A stretch of 64,000 nucleotides of DNA from Parathielavia appendiculata (Eukaryota; Ascomycota; Sordariomycetes; Sordariales; Chaetomiaceae). Below, piece by piece: positions 1 through 12,106 of the stretch. Below the pieces are notes generated by a model that ran no database searches, was not told the DNA's origin, and saw only the letters and a program-made list of their open reading frames with translations. Numbering within the stretch: the first letter of the stretch is position 1; each line of letters opens with the position of its first letter. The DNA is taken from the NCBI RefSeq assembly GCF_033297405.1, contig NW_026944225.1, positions 1,623,413 through 1,687,412 on the forward strand, read 5' to 3'. The translations under genes and the position numbers were made by a program.

Positions 1-270
1 GCCCTCCCTACCACACTCAAGATGTTTGAAGCAGATGCAGGACGAGATTTCGGCATCCGATGGGGACCGGACACGCGCGGCACTCGCCCCTCCTGATCCG
101 ACGCGGTTTTCCTTGCATCTTCACCCTTCATCAGTCCCTACCCTCTCAAGGCTCCCCCAAAACACTCTCCAGTTTCTCTGCCTTGAGGCTTGAAAGGCCC
201 GAGCCCACCCGGTTAGGAAGACACCCGCCGCGCCTGTACAAGACAGTAGGGTAGGTTCAGGTTCAGGTCT

Positions 271-915
271 TCAAGCCACTTCCCTGATGGCCGGGCTGCT
301 ATCCGTGGGGTTTGGCGCCCCTGAGTCGCCCTTTGGCCAGACACAACTTGAGCGGTTCCAGTTACCCGAGGGCTTAGCAGAGCAGATAATGGTATATATC
401 TTATAGGCGGTGCTATAGCCCCTACCAAGGCATAAGCCATCCACACTTGCTGTACCGCGCGCGAGTCGTTGAGCCGTCTTTTCCACTTTTTGGGCCTCAG
501 CCCACAGCCCGGCGTTTCGTCTCCATGAGGCTTGTTCCTCCCAATCAAGCACATACATTCCCAACTCACCTGGGGCGAAACATGGGGTAGCGCCGCAAGG
601 ACATGGTGTGTATTTCCTGGTGGTAGGGCGAAGAACCCGGAAGCGCCCGTATAGTAAGGGAGCCTGGTTGAGTTCGCTGTAGCCCGGGCCGGTGATGAAT
701 ACTGTGCCCTGATCCCAGGCTTCTCTTTCGGCGTCGAACTGGAGGAGTGAACCCAGTCTGTCGATGGAATTGGGAGACCAGAAGAATGTGTTGGTCACGA
801 CTGAGGTAAGGTGGCCTGCGCCAGCTAGGTATGCGTCCCGTGCGAGACACATGCGGTCAGCAGCAGATCCGGAGGGCGTGTGGATTACCCTGGGGTTGTT
901 GCTCTTGTCAGCCAA
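271..915 (-). CDS. Unrecognised protein, 3' exon of a probable multi-exon gene
   Basis: An open frame of about 214 codons ends at 271. I do not recognise the family. The composition looks like real protein: hydrophobic and aromatic residues are well spread, and there is a Cys pair (PCPCG) near the middle. The frame stays open upstream of 915 without an ATG, and the first in-frame ATG is at 852. A 5' exon upstream is therefore more likely than a start here. No signal peptide or transmembrane segment is visible in this part. It could be a chance open frame, but its length and composition argue mildly against that. Confidence 0.4.
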   Translation of the reverse strand: MADKSNNPRVIHTPSGSAADRMCLARDAYLAGAGHLTSVVTNTFFWSPNSIDRLGSLLQFDAEREAWDQGTVFITGPGYSELNQAPLLYGRFRVLRPTTRKYTPCPCGATPCFAPGELGMYVLDWEEQASWRRNAGLWAEAQKVEKTAQRLARGTASVDGLCLGRGYSTAYKIYTIICSAKPSGNWNRSSCVWPKGDSGAPNPTDSSPAIREVA

Positions 916-3900
916 TGGGTCTCGGGGCCACGGGGTGATGTTGACAACGTGGGCGATTCAGAAGGTTTCCGATATACAAACGAGACTAGAGCACCTTCTT
1001 GATCAGGGAGTTTGGCCCAATGCCAGTGAATGAACCAGCATTTTGCCGTCGAGCAGTCTCAGATCCGACGCGCGTAACCTGATACATTACTACCGTCATT
1101 GGCAACGAATCGGCATCTCTAGCGCGAAAGTCGCTTCTAAGTACCAATAGCTCATTGGTACGCTGAATGCAAACAAGGCTGGTGCCCATTAATCCCCGGT
1201 TGGGTCTTTACCCGCTTGAGGTCGCAATGCTGGGTAGACCACCGACTGGTCCGTGTGGTTAATGCAGTTATGCCATAATGTCAGTCGCGCCGCGGTCGTA
1301 GCCCTGGATGACGCCGGGCTGGATTGGAGAGCATGGCTTTCGGCAGACGCATCTGAATCTTCTTCTTGTTCCACATCAAGCGTCTAGGTAATATGAAGAC
1401 GTTCATGCGGCTCCAGCTAGGCCGGTACAGCGCATTATTTGCACACAACTGTTGTGCCAGAAAGGGGAAAGTTAGAACAGATAAATAAGAAAAACAAACC
1501 TTGGCCAAGTTAAGCCGAGTGTCATTCAGGTCACGGCACATGGACCGAGATCAAGGTGATGCCCCAGTGTAATAAACACAGAAAGGGGCAAATGTATCCA
1601 AAAGCTCACCATCCAGCTCCCGGAGGAGATGGATGGCTACGAAAATCCTGGGACCACGGATTTTGCTTCGAGGCAGCGGCTAGGGGCGGGGGGTTGGTGT
1701 TCGAAATCGGCGTTGCGGCGGCGAGTGGAACTGGTGACCTCTCCCTCTCAGGAGGGCACCTTGTCCCATAGTGATTTTTAGGTCCCCAAGTCCCTTCCAA
1801 CTAGGCCGTTGGCTAGTTGGAAGGGGCGTTCAAGAGCATGGTTGTGGACCTAATACATATAGGGCGGGTGCTGGCACGTGTGGCCAATTGAGACGATAGC
1901 TCCTGGTTGTTGAGAAGGGGGACTGGTAGAGAGCGTCGAGTGTCACGGCGGATCGGAAGGCCGGAGTGGCTCTCTTTTTTCCGGCGCCACGCAGGCCATC
2001 GAAAATGACCTGCCGAGCTGTCCGATGCCGTGGCTGGTCAAAATATACCGGCTCAAGTCAGGCCTCGCAAGCGACTTGCCGAAAAGAGATTGAACGGTAG
2101 CCGTGAAGCGAAAGGTTGCCATAAACTGTTTCGAATGTAACTCGAGGTTGCCTCCGGCTCCTGCCAGACCCGGGTTTGACCAGAACCAGTCTCAGCGCCA
2201 TCCAATGCTGCCTCGAGATCCGTTAGTCCCGAGGGGTTGATGAAAGGAAAATAAAGCCAGTCGCGGTTCTCGAGGGGTACGATTATGTCTTCGGACTCCA
2301 AGCCCGAGGTGCTTCCAATTTTCGCGGCCGTGGAGTGACGAGGGGCGGAGCACCCGAGTTGACCCTTCGTTTTCCAAGACCTCCGATCACCTGTACAGTT
2401 TGGAGATCTCTGCCAGCAAGGTTGCGCGAGGCCGCCGTTCAGTGCGGAAGAAAAGCGACATGCCTGAGGCCCGCACCGCGTGCCTTTTCCGAGAGCAGAA
2501 CCCTCCCGTCGTCCCAAGCACCCAATTCCCGATCCGGAGGTATCACGGGGAGCACATGTCCGGGGCTGTCTTCAACACAACGCTCTGAGGTTGAAGTGTT
2601 TCAAACGTCGGGAGCAGCCCGTTTCATGCTGGCCGGGGAGTTTACTGCTGCTGTTTGTGAAAATATGCGAGTCCTCCATTTTTGACGTGGAGCTTCCTAA
2701 CTGGGACAAGTTGAAGCCACAGCCCAATCTTTCCCAGTCCAGTGGGCCGCTGGGGTTCCGGCTTGGCGACGCTAATGACGAGCTTACCACGGGCCAACGG
2801 CGCGGCTCGATTCAATGGTGTTCATCGCTTCCATGGACTTTTTTGGCTGCAAATCACCGAGTTCGGCATGCCAAGTTGAGCATTTCAGAAGGCAGACAAG
2901 GGTGTCAAGAGGATGGCCGTTGGAGCGGCTCATTATTTTTTGTCCACCAGCAGCAGTCAAGCTCGAAGACAGCAGGAAGTGCGAGTCGATTCTTCGTCTT
3001 TTCTTCGGCCTGTGAGACTGGGGTTCACAGCAGGGGTCTTTGCGAAACCGTTACGCTATGAACAGTTGCCGGGTCCGCCTGGAGATCGACACATAGAGCC
3101 GACATGGGACGATGCAGCGGCCCACCTCACTTTCATAAACGAAACCCACTGCATGGTTGCACCACAGGAGTCAGCATTCCGGGGCTTGGGGTGAGGAAAA
3201 GAAGAATGGTGTGTGTAATACGGGCCTGCCCATGTAGATATAGACATTAAAAACGTCTGAAAGAGGTTATCTCGAGCAAGCCAGCCTCTTCCCAACCACG
3301 AGTCAACCTAGTTTTCTACCCCCTTGACCCCAAGCACAGCCAAATATTGTATACCCAGCCACCCCACTGCCCTTGCTCCTGCCCAGCATGCTTCCCAGGA
3401 GAGATAAACAATCTAGATCGTCATCATCGTATACCTCGTTTCTTCCCGCCGATCCCAATCTATGCTTCCCCGAGGAACCAAATGCCGTGCAAGTACTAAT
3501 GAAACGAAGACAGTAGGAAACTAAGTAATGTCTGGCGATTTCAGGGGTATCTCCAATATTGAAATCCGCCTTGTAGAAGAATAAATCGACAGCTGAACGC
3601 GCCTAGAGGAAGAAAGGAACAAAGGGAAGATTGCCTGAAAGGTTTCCAAAGGATTCAAGAATCAGGAAAAGAGAGTGAGGAGTAGTAAGAGGTAACAAGC
3701 GCGAAGATTAAATCAAGAGGAGAAGATTCAGAGTTCTCGAAGTTGAATGACGGTATAAGTAGTTGTTTGGTGTTTTGCAGGCCGATTATGTTGTCGGGAG
3801 TCGCAGACTTCCGCCCCATATAAGGATGATAAACAGGCGCGATGCAGAGGCCTTGGTGTGCATGCTTTGAAGGCGTCGCTCTGAACCCTTTCGAGGGTAT

Positions 3901-3992
3901 AGGATATCGATGGTCCGTCAATGCAGTTGTGACGGATAGCCGGTTGTGTCCCCTGCCTCAGGAGCCGAAGCTCCTGGCGGAGACAGTGATTG
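916..3992. other. Intergenic region, no supported gene
   Basis: No frame here has a recognisable domain or a convincing exon chain. The longest open frame (2053-2517, minus) shows no family motif. Near 1790-1830 a short palindrome (CCTTCCAACTAG and its complement) could form a hairpin. Confidence 0.5.
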
Positions 3993-5128
3993 CTATAAGT
4001 CCTCCCCTAGCAACTGTGCCGCCCTCTCACGACATGCCGCCGGCGTAAAGCCCGTTCCAACCTTGTTGGCAATGATGCGCCACTTTTCGTTCTCGTAGTC
4101 CTGGAGTGCCGTTTTGAGCTTTTGGTCCTGCAAGTGTTGATGATGTCGTCAGTTTCCGAGAGCTGCCAGAGTCTGAACCGACATGCAGTCATCAAGAGGG
4201 AAAAGTGACTAACTGTTTCGTCTGTCCACTGTGTTGTCTTCGCCTTGAGCTTCGTGCAGTACCGCACCTGGAGAGTCCCGCTCGACCTCCCCGGGAAGAA
4301 GTCGGCAATTTGTTTCCAAGTCAGATTTTTGTTTTCTTTGAGCTCGACTAAGAGCTGGTCGTCTTCCGGTGTGAACTTCAACTTGGGCCCTTTCGGTCGC
4401 GGAGCGGGCGGCGGCATCCCGGCCTGCCCAACCATGCTTGGTGCTGCTCCTCCGCCGCTGCTCTCCCCATCCCGCCGCATCAGTTTGCTGGGCGGACCTG
4501 TGTCGGGAAGTCGATGGTGATGGTGCGTTGGCGGGGCGGCGGGGGGTTGTCCATAGGGGGCGCCCATGGGCGTCTGCTGCATTGATTCCAAGCCGCTGTG
4601 TTCAAGGTCGGACATGCTAGGCATGGAGAGATCGAGATCATCGGGCCGCGGCCGCTTCATTCCGGCCGTGTGTCCATGCGTTGGGGTCAGAGAAGGATAG
4701 AGGGGCGCCACGACAGCATGGGACGAGGGGCCGGCGCCGAAGTGCGGCGGTCCCGGGTGCCCCATGTGCCGGGCGGACGGGTGTCCGGCCAAGTGGGTTG
4801 GGTCGGTGAGGATCGGATGAGGTTGGTGAGCGGCGGTGTAATGCTGCGGCAAGCCGTGGTGGGATTGATGAGGAGGCGGCTCGTGGAGGGGGGACGGCCC
4901 GGCATGCTGAAGCGAGGCCCGATGGTGGTGGGCGTCATAGGGGTTCGAAACCTGGACTTGCTCGCCCGAATGCGACTCTTGTGGCGTGTAGTCGACATTG
5001 TAATCTGGCCCAACACGGTAATTGCTCGCCAGCGTGCCTCCGACACATGGGTTCCGCCAGAGCGTACCGCTCTGGCTGGTCGCCGGATTATGGATGGAAA
5101 TAATTTGCCTGATGTGAGCCCCGCAAGG
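3993..5128 (-). CDS. Two-repeat Myb/SANT DNA-binding protein
   Basis: The 3' exon is 3993-4127. A phase-0 intron at 4128-4213 has a GTTAGT donor and a TTGCAG acceptor. The main exon runs up from 4214. Splicing joins two SANT-like repeats: the first begins KFTPEDDQLL with tryptophan in LTWKQIADFFPGR, and the second has EKWRIIANKVGTG. Upstream lies a long Pro/His/Gln-rich disordered region with a basic MKRPRP patch that could be a nuclear signal. The frame is open to 5128 but lacks an ATG at its 5' edge. A CACATCAG acceptor near 5110 suggests a further 5' exon. The first internal ATG lies in the ARHMGHPG stretch. Family knowledge suggests a nuclear transcription or chromatin factor; the target is unknown. 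Confidence 0.8.
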
Positions 5129-8100
5129 CTAAGTTTGTCAGAGGCCAGCAGCGTTTTGAGACTTGCACCTAAGAAGTACAGTGGCCCTTTCCCAATGCTT
5201 TTTTGTCGAGCACGCGCTGCGGGTAGCTGTGCAGGGTAACAGGGCTGTGATTAGTGAGGGCGAGTGCATGTAGTGCTGAGAAGGTCCGATTTGATTAGGT
5301 ATGGCGATTGCGGGTAGTGCCGGCTGCGATGAAGGGGACGTCGTTCCTGCGGATGAACGCCCTGACTCGGGGAGGATGCGCGGAATAGTGACGGTAACCT
5401 CGGTGGGCCCTCCTTAGCTGCCTAACTCCTGCGATAGCATGCGCGGGTGTGGTCCTCGTTCTTGTTGGTATTGGTTTCTGGACTCGACAGGCAGGATCTG
5501 CCGGGTCGTGTGGGCGAGGCTCCTGTTACTCCACTCCCTTGCTCATGTTTTAACAGAGATGCCGGCAGGAATTCCAAGTTTCAAGCAACCAGTAACGGGT
5601 ATATGTGGGATTATGCCGTCTGATATTGTTTCCATGGAGCAAGACGAGCAGCTTCGGGTTCCCGAGGGTTGGTGGGGTGTCAGTACGTTTAATACCCGTT
5701 CCACACGTCCCGTTCCAGCAAAAGCGCATTAGGAGATTGCCAAGGGCGAGACCGCCGATGGTTCCTGAGCAGTGGCGGGACTCAGGTTGCCTTGACCAAC
5801 GATGACGGTAGCATAATTTGAGAATCTTATGCCATGGACCGGCTGCCGGATATAGAAAGAGGGGCCACAGCCCTAGCAATGATGCAACGACCAAAGGGGG
5901 TCATGACAGCCCAACAGGGGGTTGATGCCAGAAGAAATTCTTTCTTTTTTAAAGTTAAAATCCCAGAAAACCCCGGAGATATTAACCGAAAAGAGGATGG
6001 AGCTAGGCAATCCAGACGGTTCAAGGACAGGCAATGCTCAAAACCGCAGGGAAGACGCAGGATGATTAGCCAAATGTAGAAAGAAATGTGAAACAGAACT
6101 TGACATGCGCCTGGAGGAGGGCATGATATCAAATCGAGTTGGAGAGTGGCTGTCAGCACTCAGCATCGAATGCGGCCGCGGCACTTGCTTAACGGTTAGG
6201 CTTGGTAACTTAATGATAGTTGCCAGCCTTGTCATTGCCATTCTGGGCGTTGGAAGAAAACGGCCGCATGGACGGGAATACTGTAGTGTCCCAGTTACTT
6301 GACTGTCAAAGGTAGGTCTGGAAAAGCCGGACTAGCACCCCAGGAAGCGAAAACAATGAGGGTCCCAATGGTCGCAAGAGAAAAATCGTACGACCTTCCC
6401 AGCGGCGCCAGTGTTGCCGCGAAATGGTGTGGAAGGCCCGAATGGGGCCAGGCAGACGGTTGGCCCGGTATTTGCCCCAGAACACCGCTACCACAGTGAA
6501 CCACTGGACCTAGGGCCCAAGCCTGTTGCGGTGTCGGGACGATGTGGGTGCCGGGCGAGTGACTGGCTGGGAGTTGGCCGTTGTGTCCAAAAGAAGGTAT
6601 ATAAGAGCCGGGGTGGGCTATATCAAATACGAAAAGAGATCGATGCCCTGGCCCCAATTGGTCAACGGCATGAAAAGGTTGGCGTGATCAACTGCCAGAT
6701 TGCCGAGCAGGGGATAATAACTGAAAACGGCAGGGGCACCAACGCTCAGTGCGGAGGAAGCCAGTTATCTCGACAACTGACAAGCTTTGAGGACTGGGTG
6801 TAACCCACACGCCAGGTCGAGGAAGACTTGGCCGAAGAAACTTGGTCGTTGCGTGCTCTGACTGGCTTCCAAGTCATCAAAGAGCAACAACTGGAAACCG
6901 CAAGTGTGTGGTGGCAACACCGAGAAACATATCGGTGAGCCCATGGTATGTTCCTGAAGGGATAGGGGAGCACACGGTGAAAGTTCCTCGTGCCTGAAGT
7001 CGTGCTGGGACACTCTGCCAGAGCTGCAGGATAGCTCTGACCGTCTCTCAACTTCAGAGAGTCGGTGGGACCTTGCCATGGGTCGTCAGCACTCGCGGGC
7101 ACGTAGAGCCAGTTTTGCCAATGTGCCCCTGGAATTCCAGTCAACCGATGTCGAGCAACAGCGTAAGACGTAGAGAGAGGATCCCAATACCAATGCGATC
7201 GACCACATCGCTGTGTAACTGAGCACACCAGCGCCGCTCCCGACCCGACGCGTGCTTGAGCTGGGCCGTGTCGCCGCCAACGCGTGAAGTGGCAACGTGG
7301 CTCGAAGAGGCTTAACCTCGGAAACCCCAAGATTGCATCTCAATGCTGTGGGGAACACTCCCGGTCTTTGTCCCAGTCAGCAGCGGAAGCATTCTCGAAG
7401 CGTAGATATGATACCTGCGGAGTCCTGCACACAAACGCAGACGGCGTTGATGGGTTCGGTTTGCTTGCACCCTGCTTTGGGGGATGACGGGAAGAGATCG
7501 GGCTTGGCGACCAGGATCTGCAGCAAAAGCGAGACGGAAAGTGTATTGGCGGGTGTTGCGCATGAAGGAAACGGTTCCATCTGGACCTTGCAATCAAATG
7601 GTGGTTTATGCTCCCGCCAAATGAAGAAATTGATGTCATCTCGGTCTTCTAGAAGGCTGCGAGATCATCGAGTCTTGCATTCAGCTAGGGCTGACAGGCC
7701 TTGCTGATCCGGGCCGAGCCTCAACGTTGATGTGGATGTCCACAAAGTCACCTCCACTCCACAGGACAACGGAGCTACCCTGTTCTTGGTTTTCGGTCCG
7801 CGACAGCCGGCCGTCATGTCGGACAAAGAGGGAAAAATTGAGAGGGTCGAGTCACCTCCAGACGGCGACCTCACTGAGCGTTTGTTGACGGCTCAAAACG
7901 CCATGTTTCGGGATGATTCATAGAGCATTGACGACGAGGGATCGCAACAAGAAGGCAAAGAACGAGCTAATGAAGCATCAGGCTCGTCTTCGGTACCTGC
8001 AAGGTTCCTTCCGAGACATTTCTCTGATCAATTCCGCCAACCGAGAGACCCACCCCCAGTCCCACTCAAGCTGAAGAAGGAAACAACTCCTGCCAGAACC

Positions 8101-8280
8101 TGGACCGAGTCCACTTTCCACTTACTCGTTGCACTATTTTTAGGGACTCTAGCTATATATAGCTAGGCTTCTCTAGGCTCACTATAGTAATATTTTATAA
8201 GATGTTGCTTAAGCTAACTCTTAATACTAATGCAATTATCTATATCAACTACTAACGTGTTTTATCAGCGAATGCACCAT
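5129..8280. other. Intergenic region, no supported gene
   Basis: About 3.1 kb without a recognisable gene. A plus-strand stretch at about 7920-8050 reads as a basic, Lys/Arg-rich tail of roughly 45 residues. It could be the end of a decayed gene, but no upstream exon chain supports it. From about 8140 the sequence turns AT-rich and enters the repeat island. Confidence 0.4.
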
Positions 8281-8292
8281 ATTAGCGAGTGC

Positions 8293-8525
8293 TGTCACGG
8301 CGATTGCGCCGTGCCTGCTAGGACCCACGGGTGGAACCCGGCATGTGGAAAGCACGGGCCCCTGTGGGTTAAATATTCTGCACCTCGCTGCCGCGAGATC
8401 TGTTCGTAGCTCCTCGAGCTACGTCTTGACAATCAAGCCTGCCCGTACCTGACGGAATAGAGCTTAGACTGTAGTTTAGCCCGAATACAATTGTCATTGG
8501 ATTGTGCGCCTGTCCCGCCGTGACA
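8293..8525. repeat. Solo-LTR-like element 1
   Basis: A 233-bp segment starts with TGTCACGGCG and ends with CGCCGTGACA, a perfect 10-bp inverted terminus of the TG...CA type that bounds LTRs. No internal retrotransposon coding sequence adjoins it, so it would be a solo LTR. The flanking bases (agtgc and gggag) do not match as a target duplication, which may reflect RIP or rearrangement. Confidence 0.55.
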
Positions 8526-8528
8526 GGG

Positions 8529-8670
8529 AGACTCAGATTAGAACTTGGAACTTCCCTCTCTCAAGGATCAGTCAGTTGGTCAAGTGGTGCACGCATAATA
8601 GAGTCGTCTTGTCTGTTTCTCGCTGCAGATTCAGTGCATCTTCCTTAGTGAGCCTGTGTGTATCACCTTG
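8529..8670 (+). repeat. Dispersed repeat, copy A (moderately mutated)
   Basis: About 140 bp directly after LTR 1. It aligns with copy B (8959-9050, direct) and copy C (9921-10060, inverted). The differences are mostly C to T and G to A transitions. Confidence 0.7.
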
Positions 8671-8958
8671 TAATTAGGTAGTAGGCCATTCCACTCTACA
8701 GTCTCTATTATTCTTCTAGCCATTATAGCCTCCAGCACCATTTCTAGGTAGGAAGGCTATAAGCCTATAGCCTTTGGCAGTTCTGTATGTAGCCGGAAAT
8801 TTCCCTGGCTTCATTAGAACTACTATTTTGGCCCTCTTGAAACATAGAGAGTACCACTATAGTTCTGAACACCTGGTGTAGAGCACTGCCAGGATCTGGA
8901 ATAGTGTCTTTCCACAAGCCTTTATTAGGCCTATAGGTATAAGGATTTCTTTTGGAGA

Positions 8959-9050
8959 GTAGTGCATATATAAATCAGTTATCTTACCTACTTCTCATTG
9001 TAGATTCAGTATATCTTTCTTTTCTATTGAATTCATATATATTACCTCTT
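8959..9050 (+). repeat. Dispersed repeat, copy B (heavily RIP-mutated)
   Basis: This matches the 3' part of copy A, but many C and G positions are now T and A. For example TGCACGCATAA in copy A reads TGCATATATAA here, and CTCGCTGCAG reads CTCATTGTAG. The surrounding DNA is strongly AT-rich. Confidence 0.65.
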
Positions 9051-9179
9051 AAAAATATGGACTATATAGCTTTCTTCTTAGCTAAAGTTTACTTAACTAC
9101 TTCGACTGCCTTGTATAGAGTTCTTCTTCTTTGGCTAGCAATAGAGCTAATAGTCTAAATCAGATTTTCTCTTTGGAGC

Positions 9180-9551
9180 TGTGACGAATCTCAAAGCCCC
9201 TACTTCTGAAAGGGACTCCTGAAGGTTATAGCTTTGACAACGGGGTGAGGTTCGGTGAAGCCAAAGGGTTCACAACAAGCAATGTCCAAAGGTACTGACA
9301 ATCTTGCACTTAAGTTGCTCACTGGAGAACTCCCAGAGTCCTCCAGAACGAGTGACTATATACTTGGTAGAGCCTTCATGATCGCCCATGATCGCAGCCT
9401 ACCAAGAGTTATCCTTGATCGCCTTGGGTAGCCAGCTACCCAAGTCTACCCTTGGTCGCCCGGCCCCCACGGCTACCGTGTGGGCCTCGTGCGGTTCCTG
9501 CAGTTCTGCCTTGTGCCCCACTGGGCCTGTACATATGGTTGGTTCGTGACA
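9180..9551. repeat. Solo-LTR-like element 2
   Basis: A 372-bp segment opens with TGTGACGAA and closes with TTCGTGACA, an 8/9 inverted terminus with TG...CA ends. The five bases on the left (ggagc) and right (ggagt) match as a 5-bp target duplication apart from one C/T transition. It contains no retrotransposon coding sequence. It is distinct in sequence from element 1. Confidence 0.6.
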
Positions 9552-9920
9552 GGAGTCTAGCTGGCACTGCCTTTTTTTAGTTGGGTAACAAGGAACTATA
9601 GAAGGCTCTAAGAGGATACTGTAGTCTTTCTTCTTTATCTAAAGCCTTAGATCTTATAATAGCTACTTCTACCTCTCTTGCAATATATTTCTTGAAGGTT
9701 AATGATAGGAAGTTATCTGGCTTACGAAGACTTCGCAGGACTTGCTGTAAGGCCTATTATAGCTTCTTAATAAGAGCTTAGGCTTCTTACTTCTTTTAGA
9801 ACAGATTAATTTTAACTAGGTAATCAGTGATAAAGGCTTAATAGTGCCCATTTAAGTATTAAAATAACTAGTTTTCTAAGCTATTAATATAGAAAAGGCT
9901 ATTTAAGTATAGGATATATT

Positions 9921-10060
9921 AGGTGACACACATAGGCTCACCAAAGAAGATGCATCGAATCCGCAATGAGGAGCAGGCAAGACGACCATATTGTGCGTGC
10001 ACCACTTGACCAACTGACTGTCCTTGAGAGAGGAAAGTTCCGAGTTCCAATCTGAGTCTC
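9921..10060 (-). repeat. Dispersed repeat, copy C (least mutated, inverted)
   Basis: The reverse complement of this segment aligns along its length with copy A at roughly 80% by eye. It retains more G and C than A or B. A stray GGCCGTGACAG at about 10160 resembles the 3' end of another LTR, but no matching start was found. Confidence 0.65.
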
Positions 10061-12106
10061 CGCTCTCCAAATATTCTCCCTCTGTTGCGAGTCATGTCGC
10101 TTCGCCATGAAATCACAGTATCTCGCCTGCCAATAGCCTAAGTATAGTGCTCATAGTGGGGGCCGTGACAGTATACGTTGACTAAGATGAGCTTCTCGGC
10201 ATTATAGCTAGTAGAAAAGCTAGGTCAAGGCTAGAGTATAGTTCGTGCAAGTTACATATACATATATAAAGAGTTCTTAGTACTAACGTTATAGATATCT
10301 TTCACGCCATCATTTTCAGGATGCCCTGCGCGGCCATGCAAAGGCTATACCTCAAGTAAAACCAGCATCACTTGATAGAGTTTTCTCGAACTCTTTCTAA
10401 TGATATCAATTTCGTCTATTTTAGCTAGTGATAAGTGAGATATAAGAGAGATTCCCTCTAAATTCACAGGCTATAGATATATATAGAGGCAGAGGAAGCT
10501 ATAATGAGATACTGATATTTGCATTCAATCTGCCCTGTTTTCTATGGGATATCCCTAATTGCTAACCTGGTTGAATCCCTACTTTGGTAGCTTAGCTGTA
10601 CCACGCTAACCTTCCAAACCCTGGAACCTTGTCGGGAGCCAAGTGGAAATAGTGGACTCGACCTAGACGATGGAGTATTTCCCGATAATATCCATGACAG
10701 GCACCAACGTTTGTCGCCGAGGACCTCTTTGCACTGCACAACTATGATCCTTCATCAGGACGGACGGAAATTTCAAGCTGCTGACAGTGACTTGACAACT
10801 CATCTGGGACTTATCCTGGCTGGTCAGCCCAAGCTGGGACCACCGGCCTCGGGCAGCCTGATCAGTCATTTCCGTCTTGCAACCCCCAACATTCTCTTCC
10901 TGAGCCACTGCTTCCATACGTGAGGGTGCACCCTCCGGATTTCGGCTTAGCTCCCGAGACTTCTGATCAGCGCTTCACTCGGCTGGACGGCAATGGAGCC
11001 TGGCCCCGGACCGGACTGGCCGCTGCGCCAAGGCGATGAGGTTTCCCGACACGAACACGCTGCCTCCACATCATGCCAGCAGCGCATGCACCAGAAGCGG
11101 ACCATCCGCAGCGATCTTGCATGTGTGCCTCTGAACACCCAGTCAAAGCGCCATCAACTTCATGCCCAACGTCTTTTCTCCACCACGTTTCCTACGTACC
11201 TACCCTAGCTCTTGCAAGGGCAAACCGCATCTGCTTCGTCCGTAAGGTGTGGAAGAAACTTTAATCAAGACATGCAGCCCAGGGAATGTCCACTCGAGTA
11301 CCTCCTAAAAATGTCTTCATCGGAGATTTCTCCTGCCAGGGGGTCTTGGCACGCCCATCAAACGGCGTCAATGCATGAAAACCAAATCGAAGCGGCCGCG
11401 AACTTTCTTTCAGCAAGTCTGGAAAAGCTGAGGCAAGCTGGGTAGTGAGAATCCCACGGGCTGTTCAAAACATCGATGCCTCCGAGCCCTTGTCCACAGC
11501 ACGTGCCCATCGCGATTTGCATTCCATTTCCTGACCAGCTAGCTCTCCCCAAAAAGGCAAGCATCGTGAAGCTAAGCGCATGAACGCATTGAACACAATC
11601 TCTGGCGGTCATACCAGCAGGGCAGCTGAATCAGCTCCGACAGTTGTGTCCGCCCTGGCCTCGATTCCTGGCTCATTGGTTGCTTCCGTGTGCGATTATC
11701 GTCGTCCCGCAAGGCGGATGACTGAGCCGACCGGAGGGCTCCCAGATTCCAAATCCGGGCCAGACTAGTTCCCTCAACGCAGTCAACAAACACACTTCTG
11801 CTAGATGAGAACCTTCTCTTTATAGAATTTTGGTCATTATTTCCATCCCTCACTACCATATACAGGTACATACATAAAACCATGTTACAGTATTCCTTCG
11901 TTCCAGAGATATAAGAGACCGCGCGCAAACCACATACGTGACGCAACCCCCGAAGCAACATAATACAATTAACAAATAAACGCCAATCGGAGTCCAAGAG
12001 AGCTGATGAAACAACTTGATGTCGCTCCCGAGGCCACTCTCATCTGCTTGATGCCCGCCAGTCCGCAAGCCGCTCCCGTTTCTCCTGTCACCAGACAGCA
12101 ACTTGG
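10061..12106. other. Intergenic region; AT-rich, then unique DNA
   Basis: The first 450 bases remain AT-rich and repeat-like. From about 10540 to the PRP8 stop codon the composition is normal, but no supported exon was found. Confidence 0.5.

Noticed and set aside
2053..2517. 154-codon minus-strand open frame
   Set aside because: No family motif, and overlapping open frames of similar size on the other strand; treated as chance.
6746..7330. 194-codon minus-strand open frame
   Set aside because: Composition rich in Cys, Trp, Arg and Ser without any domain; typical of a random GC-rich frame.
7732..8050. Possible 3' end of a basic-tailed protein on the plus strand
   Set aside because: The two coding-like pieces are in different frames and no upstream exons could be chained.
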